A DNA stretch of 8,310 bases, from assembly GCA_022564455.1 (NCBI GenBank), contig JADFLK010000076.1, positions 1 through 8,310 on the forward strand. Direction: 5' to 3'. This stretch comes from Bacteroidota bacterium. GTDB taxonomy: Bacteria > Bacteroidota > Rhodothermia > Rhodothermales > Rubricoccaceae. The notes under the pieces are model-generated. The model was not told where the DNA came from and made no database searches. It saw only the letters and a program-made list of their open reading frames with translations. Shown in pieces: positions 1-6,734 of the stretch. Made by a program: the position numbers and the translations under genes. The stretch's first letter is position 1. The number at the start of each line of letters is the position of its first letter.

Positions 1-1
1 T

Positions 2-397
2 CCGGTGGAGGCCGCTTACCTCGCGCACGCACAGGGCGCAACGCAGTACCTGCTCGTCTCGGCGCTGGGCGCCAATCTGAAATCGCGCATCTTCTACAAC
101 CGCCTGAAAGGCGAGGTAGAGGACGCGCTTCGTGGGGCCGGGTTCGCCTCGCTGGGCATCTTCCGGCCCTCCCTCCTGACCGGCGACCGTGAGGAACACC
201 GACGCTCCGAAGCCATCTGGAGCGTCGGGCTAACCCTGGCAAAGCCCTTCCTCTCAGGCCCCTTCCGCAAGTACCGAGCGACGCCGGCAGAAGCGCTTGC
301 CCGGGTGATGGCAGACGTAGCCGCCGATTCGCCCAAGGGAGCAACGGTTTACGAAGCTGACGCCATCATGGCGCGAGCGCAAGAAAGGCGTTCGTAG
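2..397 (+). CDS. NAD(P)-binding SDR/NmrA-like oxidoreductase, C-terminal part
   Basis: The reading frame is open from the left edge (frame 2), so the start lies outside the window and about 131 residues are visible. A valine codon at 5-7 (GTG) is unlikely to be the real start, because the text around it (VEAAYLAHAQGA then YLLVSALGA) is the middle of a Rossmann fold of the NmrA/HTATIP2-like type, where a strand leading to a VSxLGA turn follows a helix. The YNRLK segment fits the YxxxK catalytic pair of short-chain dehydrogenases, and a FRPSLLTG segment after it is typical of atypical SDRs. The usual length of the family is 210-230 residues, so roughly the first 80-100 are missing. Substrate unknown; probably cytoplasmic. 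The last 32 bp overlap the end of the convergent DUF4249 gene. Confidence 0.85.
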   Translation, partial: PVEAAYLAHAQGATQYLLVSALGANLKSRIFYNRLKGEVEDALRGAGFASLGIFRPSLLTGDREEHRRSEAIWSVGLTLAKPFLSGPFRKYRATPAEALARVMADVAADSPKGATVYEADAIMARAQERRS

Positions 398-1277
398 AAG
401 CCTGCGCCACGGCCCCGAACACACCTACGCCGTTCTCTACGTTGGTCACTACGTTTGGAATCTCGCCGGGCGAGAGCGTTGTAGGGATGAACTGGATGGT
501 CTGGGACTGGATAAAATTGACCAATGCATCATCGACGGTTGTGATGAGGAAGCGCTGGGGCCCGTAAAAATTGAAGGCAAGCCAGACGATGCTGATACGA
601 ATCGTACCGTCCGGATTTACTTGGTAGTTGCTTTCGTTCAGGAGCGGTGAGTTCCCCTCGCGAAGGTCCACCGGATCGACATCAAAGTCACGTACCAGAT
701 CGGCAGCGAAGGGCGTCAGTGGAAAGTTTTCAGGATCCAGGGCGCGGAGGTTGAACATGTAGATGTTCTGCCGTCCCGGATAGGTGGTCGGCGTGAGGTC
801 CATGCGCGGCGAATTCCCCACCTGATAGAATATCGTATCGGGCGGCGGCGTGGCGACGGAAAACGTGTTCGGTACGATGGTCTCGGCGGTCACGGGTTCT
901 GCGAAACCGGGCACCGTCGCCTCGAACCGGTAGGTCCCCCCTCCTTCAACGAGCACGTTGTCTTCCGGGCTCGCAAACTCGTAAATGCCCAGGCCCTCTT
1001 CGGAGAGCACGTATGGCAGATCGACCGTTATCCCGTTCTCCTGAACCCACTGAAGCCGCACCTGTGCGTCGTTGATGCTCCGCTCGGCCGGATCGTACGG
1101 CTCCCTAATTGGCCCGGTCAACACAAGGCGTACCGGCGGCAGCGGCTCATTGGCAATCAGCACCGCACTCACCGCCACTTCCGGCACGAAGTCATCGAGC
1201 CCAACGCCATCGCACCCGGAACAAACGGCGAGAACGAGAACGAACAGGTTGATTTTCTTCAGCAAGGGTCTGTTCAC
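366..1277 (-). CDS. DUF4249-type lipoprotein, partner of the TonB receptor
   Basis: A 303-residue protein with a lipoprotein signal: two lysines near the N-terminus, a hydrophobic stretch (INLFVLVLAV) and a CSGC box giving lipidation at Cys22. Position -3 of the lipobox is Cys rather than the usual Leu. The mature part is predicted to be beta-rich and carries features of DUF4249: an early VSAVL/ANEPLPPVRLVLTG segment, an acidic central region, and near the C-terminus NVENGVGVFGA, close to the family's usual NIENGLGVFGA ending. DUF4249 proteins are typically encoded directly beside SusC/TonB receptors with a carboxypeptidase-like domain, as here, and are thought to be surface or periplasmic partners of the receptor; the ligand is unknown. 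The start used is GTG at 1275-1277, with no clear Shine-Dalgarno sequence. That codon lies inside the inverted repeat at 1266-1282, so a TTG at 1263-1265 just inside the repeat is a possible alternative. The 3' end overlaps the convergent oxidoreductase gene by 32 bp. Confidence 0.85.
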   Translation of the reverse strand: MNRPLLKKINLFVLVLAVCSGCDGVGLDDFVPEVAVSAVLIANEPLPPVRLVLTGPIREPYDPAERSINDAQVRLQWVQENGITVDLPYVLSEEGLGIYEFASPEDNVLVEGGGTYRFEATVPGFAEPVTAETIVPNTFSVATPPPDTIFYQVGNSPRMDLTPTTYPGRQNIYMFNLRALDPENFPLTPFAADLVRDFDVDPVDLREGNSPLLNESNYQVNPDGTIRISIVWLAFNFYGPQRFLITTVDDALVNFIQSQTIQFIPTTLSPGEIPNVVTNVENGVGVFGAVAQASTNAFLALAP

Positions 1278-1448
1278 AGTAAGCGTGTTGAGATTGGTTC
1301 GAGGACAGTCTGAGGCCGATTCAAGGCGCGCGAGGAGGTCGGGGCGATAGTCCCGGACAGAGCCTGCCCCGATAAGTCGGGGAGTGCAACGCCGAAACGG
1401 CCCAGAATGGCCCGAAACGATCCTTCATGATTTACTGTGAACAGGCCC
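1266..1448. repeat. Possible MITE-like element with 17-bp inverted ends
   Basis: Position 1266-1282 (GGGTCTGTTCACAGTAA) and the reverse complement of 1432-1448 (GGGCCTGTTCACAGTAA) match at 16 of 17 bases. The 149 bp between them have no credible protein and contain a perfect 6-bp stem with a TAAG loop at 1367-1382 (CCCCGA/TCGGGG). A second, 5-bp hairpin (CCCGA/TCGGG, 1446-1458) straddles the right end. The stretch fills almost the whole gap between the receptor stop (1462) and the lipoprotein start. I see no target-site duplication beside the ends, so it could be an old non-autonomous insertion, an interspersed repeat of the genome, or a pair of regulatory sites. A processing or attenuation role between the two genes is also possible. 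Confidence 0.45.
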
Positions 1449-1461
1449 GAGATTCGGGGCA

Positions 1462-3723
1462 TCAAAAACGAAGGGTTAGCGAGAGATTGGGCAGGATGGG
1501 AAGCTGTCGGACAGCCGAGCGATCTACGGGGTTTTCGTCGAAATCGTAGATGTAGAACCACAGGTTTCGGCGGTTGTAGGCGTTGACGGCCTGGATCTTG
1601 AATGCGTAATCAGCAAAGCCGAAAAAGCGCCCTTCCTTGGTAAAGCCGATGTCGAGGCGGTGATACGGTGGCAACCGCTGCCCATTGAGCTGTCTGGAGA
1701 CGAGCACGTTGATGTCGCCTGATATGAAGTCAAGGCCGTAGACGGAATAGCGCCCTACCGGCTCGGTGTACGCCTGCCCGGTAGCATAGGTAGCTACCAT
1801 GGTCGTCGACCAGCCTCGCCCAAAATCGTACGTGAGCACCGCATTCAGATCGTGAAGCCGGTCGTACTTAGGCGGGAAGTAGTCCGTAAAGCCGGGATTG
1901 TTAGGGTAGCGCCTGCGTGTTGTACTTAGCGTGTAGCCGACGAGTCCAGTAAGGGGCCCTGTGGTCTTTTCAAGAAGGAACTCGGCGCCATAGGCATAGC
2001 CCTCCCCGATCCTGAACAGGTCTGCATAGTCGAGTCCGGCCACGTCCTGTACCTCCGGGCGGATCTCGAAAAGGTCGCGCATGGTGCGGGCGTAGACCTC
2101 GGTATCGAACCGGAAGCCGCCGGGAAGACGAGTTTTCAACCCCACGGCCACCTGATCGCTGTAGCTGGGCTCGATACCGTCGCCCGTGGTCACCCACACG
2201 TCGAAGCCGGAGAAGACCTCGTTGGAGACCAGCGTGAGGAACTGGTAATAGCGCCCACCCGCGAGCTGCACGATGAACCGGTCGCCCCACTTGCGCTCGA
2301 TCTGCACCCTCGGCGCCACGCGAACGAAATTGCCTGCTCCGAAGTAGTCGCCGCGCACACCGCCTGTCAGAATCCAGTTGGGCGTCGGCCGGAACTGCGC
2401 CTGTGCATAGCCCGAAGCATACGGAGCGTTGGACGAAAAATTGATTCGCTCCTCGTTGTCGAAGACGCTCCGGAGGTTAAGGTCCAGGTTGCCGCCCCAA
2501 AGACCCACTTTGCCCTCGAACCGTTGATTCGGCACCCACTCGATATCGGCGCGGCCGGAGAAGTCTACAATCGAGTTCGGGCGCTCGAACTCCGTCCCGG
2601 CAATGCGCCCGATGGGCATGGAGAAATACCGCGAGCCCGTAGCGCGGAAGGTGGAAAACGCCGTTCTCGAAAGGATGCGCGTGTAGCCGAGCGAGAGTGT
2701 CTGGTTGCCGTAGTCGAGTTCGAACTCGGCGTCGTCGGCGAAGGGCACGAGCACGGCGTCCCGGCCTGAGTACCCCGAAATCGACACCCGGTCGTTGGGC
2801 GACAGGTCGAGGTTGAGCTTCGCGTTGATGTCGTAGAAGTAGAAGCGTTCGGGAATGGCGTCTTCTTCCAGCTCGCTGCGGAGAAAAGCGAGCAACGGCT
2901 CCAACGTAGAGCGCCGCGCGGTCACCATGTACGATCCGCGGACGCCGCCCAGCGAGACCGGGCCCTCCACGCCTGCACGCGAGGCAAGCAGCCCAAGCTG
3001 CACCATGCCTTCCATCTCGTTACGGTTGCCGTCACGGTTATAGATGTCGATGACCGAACCGAGCCGCCCGCCATAGGTAGCCGGGTACGCGCCTTTGTAC
3101 ACCCGCACGTCCTTGATGGCCTCGGTGTTGAACGTAGAGAAGAAGCCGAAGAAGTGGGTGGGATTGTAGACCGTGGTGCCGTCCAGAAGGATGAGCGTCT
3201 GGTCCGGCGAGCCGCCGCGGATGTACAGCTTGGAGGAAAAGTCGGACGCCGACTTGATGCCCGGCAGCAACTGCATGGAGCGGAACAGGTCAGCCTCGAA
3301 GACTGCCGGAAGCCTGTCGATGAGTTCGATGGGTACGTGCTGGAGACCCGGGGCGCGTTCCTCCTCAAGCGGCTCGTCCGCCTCCACGATGATCTCTTCG
3401 GTCTGGAACGCCTGGGAAACAAGCGCGAAGTCGATCCGGCGCGTCTCGCCCGCAGCCAGCGTAACCGTTTCGCGGGCGGTTGTGAAACCGAGGTAGGAGA
3501 CGCGAAGCGTGTACGTTCCAGGGGCAAGATCGGGGAGGATGTAAAACCCCGACGTGTTCGTTGCTGCTCCCCGCGATGTGCCCTCCACCAGCACGTTGGC
3601 CTGGATGAGCGTCTCGCTGTTCGCCGCGTCGGTCACGTATCCATTGATCGTCGCGCTTTGGGAATGAACGACAGGCGCAAGCATCATGGCGCCGACAAAG
3701 AGGAATGCGAGAGACCGGAGCAT
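1462..3723 (-). CDS. TonB-dependent receptor with carboxypeptidase-regulatory-like domain
   Basis: A 753-residue outer-membrane transporter that imports a ligand using energy from TonB/ExbBD. The open frame runs to 3918, but the start chosen is ATG at 3721-3723, because it begins a normal signal peptide (MLRSLAFLFVGAMMLAP, cut near VVHSQS, about residue 22). Next comes a carboxypeptidase D regulatory-like Ig fold at about 25-105 (INGYVTDAANSETL, VLVEGTSRGA, GFYILPDLAPGTYTLRVSYL). A plug domain at about 125-235 has the typical LYIRGGSPDQTLILLDG and VRVYKGAYPATYGGRLGSVI segments. The rest is a beta-barrel of about 500 residues, ending in aromatic-rich strands and a terminal Phe, as needed for outer-membrane insertion. 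The early sequence EEIIVEADEPL is a plausible link region. It leads a two-gene unit with the DUF4249 lipoprotein downstream. The substrate cannot be told from the sequence; peptide, metal chelate or glycan are all possible. No Shine-Dalgarno sequence precedes the start. Confidence 0.93.
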   Translation of the reverse strand: MLRSLAFLFVGAMMLAPVVHSQSATINGYVTDAANSETLIQANVLVEGTSRGAATNTSGFYILPDLAPGTYTLRVSYLGFTTARETVTLAAGETRRIDFALVSQAFQTEEIIVEADEPLEEERAPGLQHVPIELIDRLPAVFEADLFRSMQLLPGIKSASDFSSKLYIRGGSPDQTLILLDGTTVYNPTHFFGFFSTFNTEAIKDVRVYKGAYPATYGGRLGSVIDIYNRDGNRNEMEGMVQLGLLASRAGVEGPVSLGGVRGSYMVTARRSTLEPLLAFLRSELEEDAIPERFYFYDINAKLNLDLSPNDRVSISGYSGRDAVLVPFADDAEFELDYGNQTLSLGYTRILSRTAFSTFRATGSRYFSMPIGRIAGTEFERPNSIVDFSGRADIEWVPNQRFEGKVGLWGGNLDLNLRSVFDNEERINFSSNAPYASGYAQAQFRPTPNWILTGGVRGDYFGAGNFVRVAPRVQIERKWGDRFIVQLAGGRYYQFLTLVSNEVFSGFDVWVTTGDGIEPSYSDQVAVGLKTRLPGGFRFDTEVYARTMRDLFEIRPEVQDVAGLDYADLFRIGEGYAYGAEFLLEKTTGPLTGLVGYTLSTTRRRYPNNPGFTDYFPPKYDRLHDLNAVLTYDFGRGWSTTMVATYATGQAYTEPVGRYSVYGLDFISGDINVLVSRQLNGQRLPPYHRLDIGFTKEGRFFGFADYAFKIQAVNAYNRRNLWFYIYDFDENPVDRSAVRQLPILPNLSLTLRF

Positions 3724-4032
3724 GGGGGGACGAAATGTCGAAGGCCCAGTGTAAGACCAAACGCAGCCAAAAGGCATCCTGTTACACATCCCCCCATGTT
3801 TTTGTAGAGGCCGGCGGAGAAGGCACGTACGCATGTCTGACCACGGACTGCGGGCCACCGGCCGCCGCTCCTCAATAACAAGCCCAAGCTTCCACGACAA
3901 TGGAGCCCCTTCTGTCAAGACCCTGTGAAGCAGGTTACGCCGAAGCGGCGAAGGTGTCTTTTAGTGTCCAGGCGATAAGCACCTCAATATGCAATCCCTT
4001 ACTCATAACCTTTTCCAAATCGATCCGATACC
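3724..4032. other. Divergent intergenic region, receptor / M23 gene
   Basis: This 309-bp gap lies between two genes that point away from each other, so it must hold the promoters of both unless they are silent. The half nearer the M23 gene is AT-richer (about 3955-4030). I could not find a convincing match to the Bacteroidota promoter (TTTG at -33, TAnnTTTG at -7) or to the sigma-70 consensus. A TTTTGG and a TACACT on the minus strand at about 3740-3770 are too close together to be a good pair. Open frames here, including the in-frame extension of the receptor to 3918, lack protein-like features. Confidence 0.5.
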
Positions 4033-4815
4033 ATGGCGCCGTCTGCAATTACTTCAGCCATAGGCCCAAACCGGCCCAACACCGATGCGGATGCACGCAC
4101 GGTACAAAAGCTCTTGAAATCCGTAGCCTCGTTCTATGGCGATCCTCGCCTTGACCCCGGCCCCATAGACGGGAAGCCCGGAACAGGCACGTTTTCCGCT
4201 ATTGAGCGGTTTCAGCGCATGTTCATGCACCGGCCGGACGCTGTCGTGGACCCAGGAGGCAGAACCATCAGAAGGCTTCTGGCTCAGACGGCCATCGCAG
4301 ACGCTGCCAGGAACTGCCGCTTCCCTTACGACCACATTCCGAACTGGGACTACCACACCGGCATGCGGGCATTCGGTTCGCGGCGCTCGGGCGGGAAGAG
4401 GGCGCACGCGGGTGTGGATTTATATGCAGCCAAGGGTACACCCATCCACGCGATGGCAGACGGAACCGTGACCCGCGCGGAGTACTACTTCTACAATTCG
4501 ACCTTTGCCGTAGAGGTGGACCACGGCGCCTTCCTGGCCCGCTACGGCGAAATAAAGAAGGGCAGTTGCAAGCTCGGGGTGGGTGACAGCGTGACCATGG
4601 GCCAGAAGATTGCAGAGGTAGGGCACCTTACCGGGCTCACCCTTCCGTCCGACATGCTGCACTTCGAGATTTACGACAAGACGGAGCGCGGCAAACTGAC
4701 CCGCTCGCGCGGCACATCCGCCATCCACACGAACCGAAAGCCGTTTCTCCGGCGCAAGGATCTGATGGATGCGACGCCGCTTCTGGATGCGTGCCGGGGA
4801 AGGCTTGCTCGTTAG
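4033..4815 (+). CDS. Peptidoglycan-binding and M23/LytM-like peptidase
   Basis: A 260-residue protein in two parts. Residues about 9-85 resemble a peptidoglycan-binding fold (ADARTVQKLLKS, a PIDGKPGTGTFSAIERFQ stretch, VVDPGGRTIRRLL). Residues about 105-250 are an M23-type beta fold: HAGVDLYA gives the zinc ligands His125 and Asp129, and MLHFEIY gives His210. Two positions that are catalytic histidines in LytM/lysostaphin differ: the usual YxH is YGEI (Glu173), and the first His of HxH is Met208. To my recollection a YGEI/MLHFE pairing, with an RRKDL-type C-terminus, recurs in a subfamily of M23 proteins, so this may be a distinct active-site type rather than decay. There is no signal peptide or membrane segment, so the protein is either cytoplasmic, released by lysis, or exported by a specialised system. 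The ATG at 4033 begins right before the binding fold; no Shine-Dalgarno sequence is visible. The gene stands alone, divergent from the receptor. Confidence 0.85.
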   Translation: MAPSAITSAIGPNRPNTDADARTVQKLLKSVASFYGDPRLDPGPIDGKPGTGTFSAIERFQRMFMHRPDAVVDPGGRTIRRLLAQTAIADAARNCRFPYDHIPNWDYHTGMRAFGSRRSGGKRAHAGVDLYAAKGTPIHAMADGTVTRAEYYFYNSTFAVEVDHGAFLARYGEIKKGSCKLGVGDSVTMGQKIAEVGHLTGLTLPSDMLHFEIYDKTERGKLTRSRGTSAIHTNRKPFLRRKDLMDATPLLDACRGRLAR

Positions 4816-4852
4816 CCGCGAAGACCCTGCCCAACAGCGTGTTGCAAATACA

Positions 4853-4884
4853 CCGGTTTCCATGATGGGGAACCCCGGCTTTTT
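4853..4884 (+). terminator. Candidate intrinsic terminator after the M23 gene
   Basis: CCGGTTTCC (4853-4861) can pair with GGGAA (4868-4872) and CCGG (4875-4878), giving a 5-bp and a 4-bp stem separated by a two-base bulge, with a 6-nt loop. A run of five T (4880-4884) follows one base after the stem. It lies 38 bp beyond the M23 stop. The bulge and one G-T pair make it imperfect. Confidence 0.45.
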
Positions 4885-4918
4885 ACTGTTTCAATTTGGA
4901 AAATAGGGTAGTTCCTCA

Positions 4919-5239
4919 ATGACCTCCACGACTGTATGCCGGTGGGCATTCGATCCGGCCGCTGACAAGCATTTTGCCATCGCCAACGAGAACGAAATAA
5001 ATGCGTACGGCTACTAGCTCCTATTCGGTGACCATCAAAAGGAGTCCATTCCTGTCTTCCGGAAGAACGTCGCCGACTCTCCCGATTCGTGGAACGTCCA
5101 CAACAGTCTTGGTGAGGCCCATGCAGCCGCCGGCGAGACCAGCGAAGCCATCGAACATTTCGAGCACGCGCACAACATGGCCCCACAAGGACAGCACGCA
5201 CGGATTGACGGGGTGCTGGCGCAATTACTTGATACGTAA
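4919..5239 (+). pseudogene. Decayed C-terminal fragment of a TPR-containing protein
   Basis: Frame 2 reads ENEINAYGY, then a TAG stop at 5015-5017, then LLFGDHQKESIPVFRKNV and on to SWNVHNSLGEAHAAAGETS, EAIEHFEHAHNMAP and a final stop TAA at 5237-5239. The part after the stop is a clear tetratricopeptide repeat (W..N.LGEA.A.AGE...AIE.FE.A..MAP). The part before it matches the usual run-in to such repeats (xxNALGYxLL), so the frame continues across the stop. TAG differs by one base from CAG (Gln) or GAG (Glu), the kind of residue expected between GY and LL. An ATG at 4919-4921 opens the frame, but a stop (4904-4906) lies just upstream, so the bulk of the original protein is gone. Such C-terminal TPRs are often attached to serine hydrolases or esterases in this group; the parent enzyme here cannot be identified. 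It ends 7 bp from the convergent clpS gene. Confidence 0.7.
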
Positions 5240-5246
5240 TTACGCT

Positions 5247-5564
5247 CTAGCCTTCAATCTCCGTCACGAGTTGAATCTCTCTTAGCACCCCCTGCACACG
5301 GAAGCACTCGAAGAACTCGCCTTCGTAAACGAGGTCTTTGCCGCGCGTGTGGACCGTCCAGGCGTGCTTCTCTCCTTGCTGCTCGGAACAACCCGTCGCC
5401 TTCATGAGCTGCAGGATGACGTCCTCGAAGGTGTGGATGTCGTCGTCGAAGAGGATGACGCGCCACGGCGTATCCAGGAGAGTCTCATCCGAGGTATCGG
5501 TAAATACGTCTGGTTCAGCAACAACCGGGTCAGCAGCGACGAGGGTTAGTGCAAAGTCGGGCAT
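5247..5564 (-). CDS. clpS: ATP-dependent Clp protease adaptor ClpS
   Basis: ClpS delivers proteins bearing N-degron residues (Leu, Phe, Tyr, Trp at the N-terminus) to the Clp unfoldase in the cytoplasm. This 105-residue protein has a loose N-terminal tail of about 30 residues and then the compact fold: PWRVILFDDDIHTFEDVI (34-50), LMKATGCSEQQ (53-63), TVHTRGKD (70-77) and a final VLREIQLVTEIE. His72 corresponds to the pocket histidine in the VHxxG segment. The usual Asn-Asp-Asp of the binding pocket is Asp40-Asp41-Asp42, so the Asn is replaced by Asp. The frame is open to 5627, but ATG at 5562-5564 gives a normal length, and the upstream extension is Arg- and Pro-rich, unlike the family. It is the last gene of a minus-strand run, 31 bp after purS. 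No clpA or clpC is in the window. Confidence 0.92.
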   Translation of the reverse strand: MPDFALTLVAADPVVAEPDVFTDTSDETLLDTPWRVILFDDDIHTFEDVILQLMKATGCSEQQGEKHAWTVHTRGKDLVYEGEFFECFRVQGVLREIQLVTEIEG

Positions 5565-5595
5565 GGCTCCGGGAAATTGGATCGGCCAGCTTTTA

Positions 5596-5862
5596 TTACG
5601 CCGCCGGGGCGGTCTCCAGTTCCTCAACCTTGATCGTAAAGTCCTCCATTACCGCATTGGCAAGAAGCTGCTCGCAGGCTTTCGTGGCCACGAGTTCGGC
5701 TTCAGAGACAGAGGCAGCCTCTATCAACATCTCAATATGTTTTCCCGCTCTAACCTGCGCCACCGATTCGTGTCCAAGATTGTGCAGCGCGTGCTGCATG
5801 GCTTTGCCCTGCGGGTCGAGGATGGAAGGGCGGAGTGTGATAGTGATGTTTGCTTTGAACAT
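5596..5862 (-). CDS. purS: Phosphoribosylformylglycinamidine synthase subunit PurS
   Basis: PurS is the small dimeric subunit that joins PurL and PurQ in the complex converting FGAR to FGAM, step four of purine synthesis. The 88-residue protein fits the family's 80-90. It starts FKANITITLRPSILDPQGKA, the family's typical opening (xVxLKPxVLDPQGKA), followed by ALHNLGHESVAQVRAGKHIE and a C-terminal ACEQLLANAVMEDFTIKVEE. The start is ATG at 5860-5862; the open frame upstream is an Arg-rich translation of pssA DNA. It lies 23 bp after the pssA stop and 31 bp before clpS, so it is probably cotranscribed with both. purL and purQ are not in the window, so purS is separated from its partner genes here. 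Confidence 0.93.
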   Translation of the reverse strand: MFKANITITLRPSILDPQGKAMQHALHNLGHESVAQVRAGKHIEMLIEAASVSEAELVATKACEQLLANAVMEDFTIKVEELETAPAA

Positions 5863-5885
5863 GGAATACAGCTTGAATCCCGCTG

Positions 5886-6734
5886 TTAATCTTCGAGAGC
5901 GATATCGGCGTCGGCGTCGCGTTCCCTGCCGGAAACCACGCGAACGGCCCACAGAATGGCCCCGCCGATCCCGAGGAAAAGATACACGACGGCGCTGATC
6001 AGCAGGCCGACTTCTTGCAGAAACAACACGAGAAGAAGCCCCAGCGCGAACGCTACGAACCGCCACGGGTGCTTGCGGAGGGAGCGGCGTGTGGGCTGCG
6101 GGGGGGCAACGAACCGGATGGGCGAGACCATCAGCCCCGCCAGCAGAATGGTGAGAGGAATCAGGATGGACAGCCGCCCGTGGTCGAGCCCCGCAAACCA
6201 CGTGTCGTCCTGGAACGTGAGAATGAAGGCCACGATGGTACCCGCCATCGCGGGAATGGGAAGCCCCACGAAATAGTCCGTCTTGGCTGCAGATTGTACG
6301 GAGTTGAAATGTGCGAGGCGGACTGCGCCGGTGATGGCCGGGAGTGCTGCCAGGAATGCGCCGAATGGAAATTCATTCAGCCCGAACTGGTACAGCAGAA
6401 ACGATGGGGCCACCCCGAAGGAAACGATGTCGCACAGCGAATCCAACTCGACACCAAACGACGAATCTGCACGCGCAAGGCGCGCCATCATTCCGTCCAG
6501 CAGATCAAAAAAGCCCGCGAAGACGATAAGCCACGCAGCGAACTGCAGATTCCCCTGGCTGGCCTGCACAATCGAGAAAAACCCGCTGAGCAGATTGCCG
6601 AGTGTGAAAAACGACGGGACAGCTTCGCGCGGGATGGGCGGCGGCCTGCGGCGGCGGCGGCCCTTCCGGCCGCGACGAAGCGAGGGCCGGGGCTCAGGGC
6701 GTTGTTCAGTAGGAATCGGGTCTGTCCACTCCAT
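5886..6734 (-). CDS. pssA: CDP-diacylglycerol-serine O-phosphatidyltransferase
   Basis: This membrane enzyme makes phosphatidylserine from CDP-diacylglycerol and L-serine. The full CDP-alcohol phosphatidyltransferase motif DX2DGX2ARX8GX3DX3D is intact: counted from the GTG at 6737 as residue 1, Asp78, Asp81-Gly82, Ala85-Arg86, Gly95, Asp99 and Asp103; subtract one for the ATG start used here. About seven or eight hydrophobic segments follow, among them FFTLGNLLSGFFSIVQA, VAPSFLLYQFGL, IPAMAGTIVAFIL, ILIPLTILLAGLMV, FVAFALGLLLVLFL and VVYLFLGIGGAILWAV. This is a type II (Bacillus-like) PssA. The first 35 residues form a basic tail with eleven arginines and lysines in residues 21-31, presumably cytoplasmic. 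ATG at 6732-6734 is preferred over the GTG before it. It overlaps the psd stop in a TGATG arrangement, which suggests translational coupling; Psd uses the product of PssA. Confidence 0.93.
   Translation of the reverse strand: MEWTDPIPTEQRPEPRPSLRRGRKGRRRRRPPPIPREAVPSFFTLGNLLSGFFSIVQASQGNLQFAAWLIVFAGFFDLLDGMMARLARADSSFGVELDSLCDIVSFGVAPSFLLYQFGLNEFPFGAFLAALPAITGAVRLAHFNSVQSAAKTDYFVGLPIPAMAGTIVAFILTFQDDTWFAGLDHGRLSILIPLTILLAGLMVSPIRFVAPPQPTRRSLRKHPWRFVAFALGLLLVLFLQEVGLLISAVVYLFLGIGGAILWAVRVVSGRERDADADIALED

Noticed and set aside
3724..3800. Promoter of the receptor gene
   Set aside because: TTTG and TACACT elements are present on the minus strand, but the spacing fits neither the sigma-70 nor the Bacteroidota consensus.
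3154..3807. 217-codon open frame on the plus strand
   Set aside because: Antisense to the plug and carboxypeptidase-like domains of the receptor, with a composition dominated by Arg and no recognisable fold.
3724..3918. 65-residue N-terminal extension of the receptor
   Set aside because: The extension has no protein-like features and would bury the signal peptide that starts at 3723.
4812..5201. 129-codon open frame on the minus strand
   Set aside because: Overlaps the TPR remnant, whose own frame gives a recognisable repeat; the minus frame is Arg- and Ser-rich without features.
5235..5244. Palindrome CGTAATTACG between the TPR remnant and clpS as a two-way terminator
   Set aside because: The 10-bp palindrome has no room for a loop and no T run on either side.
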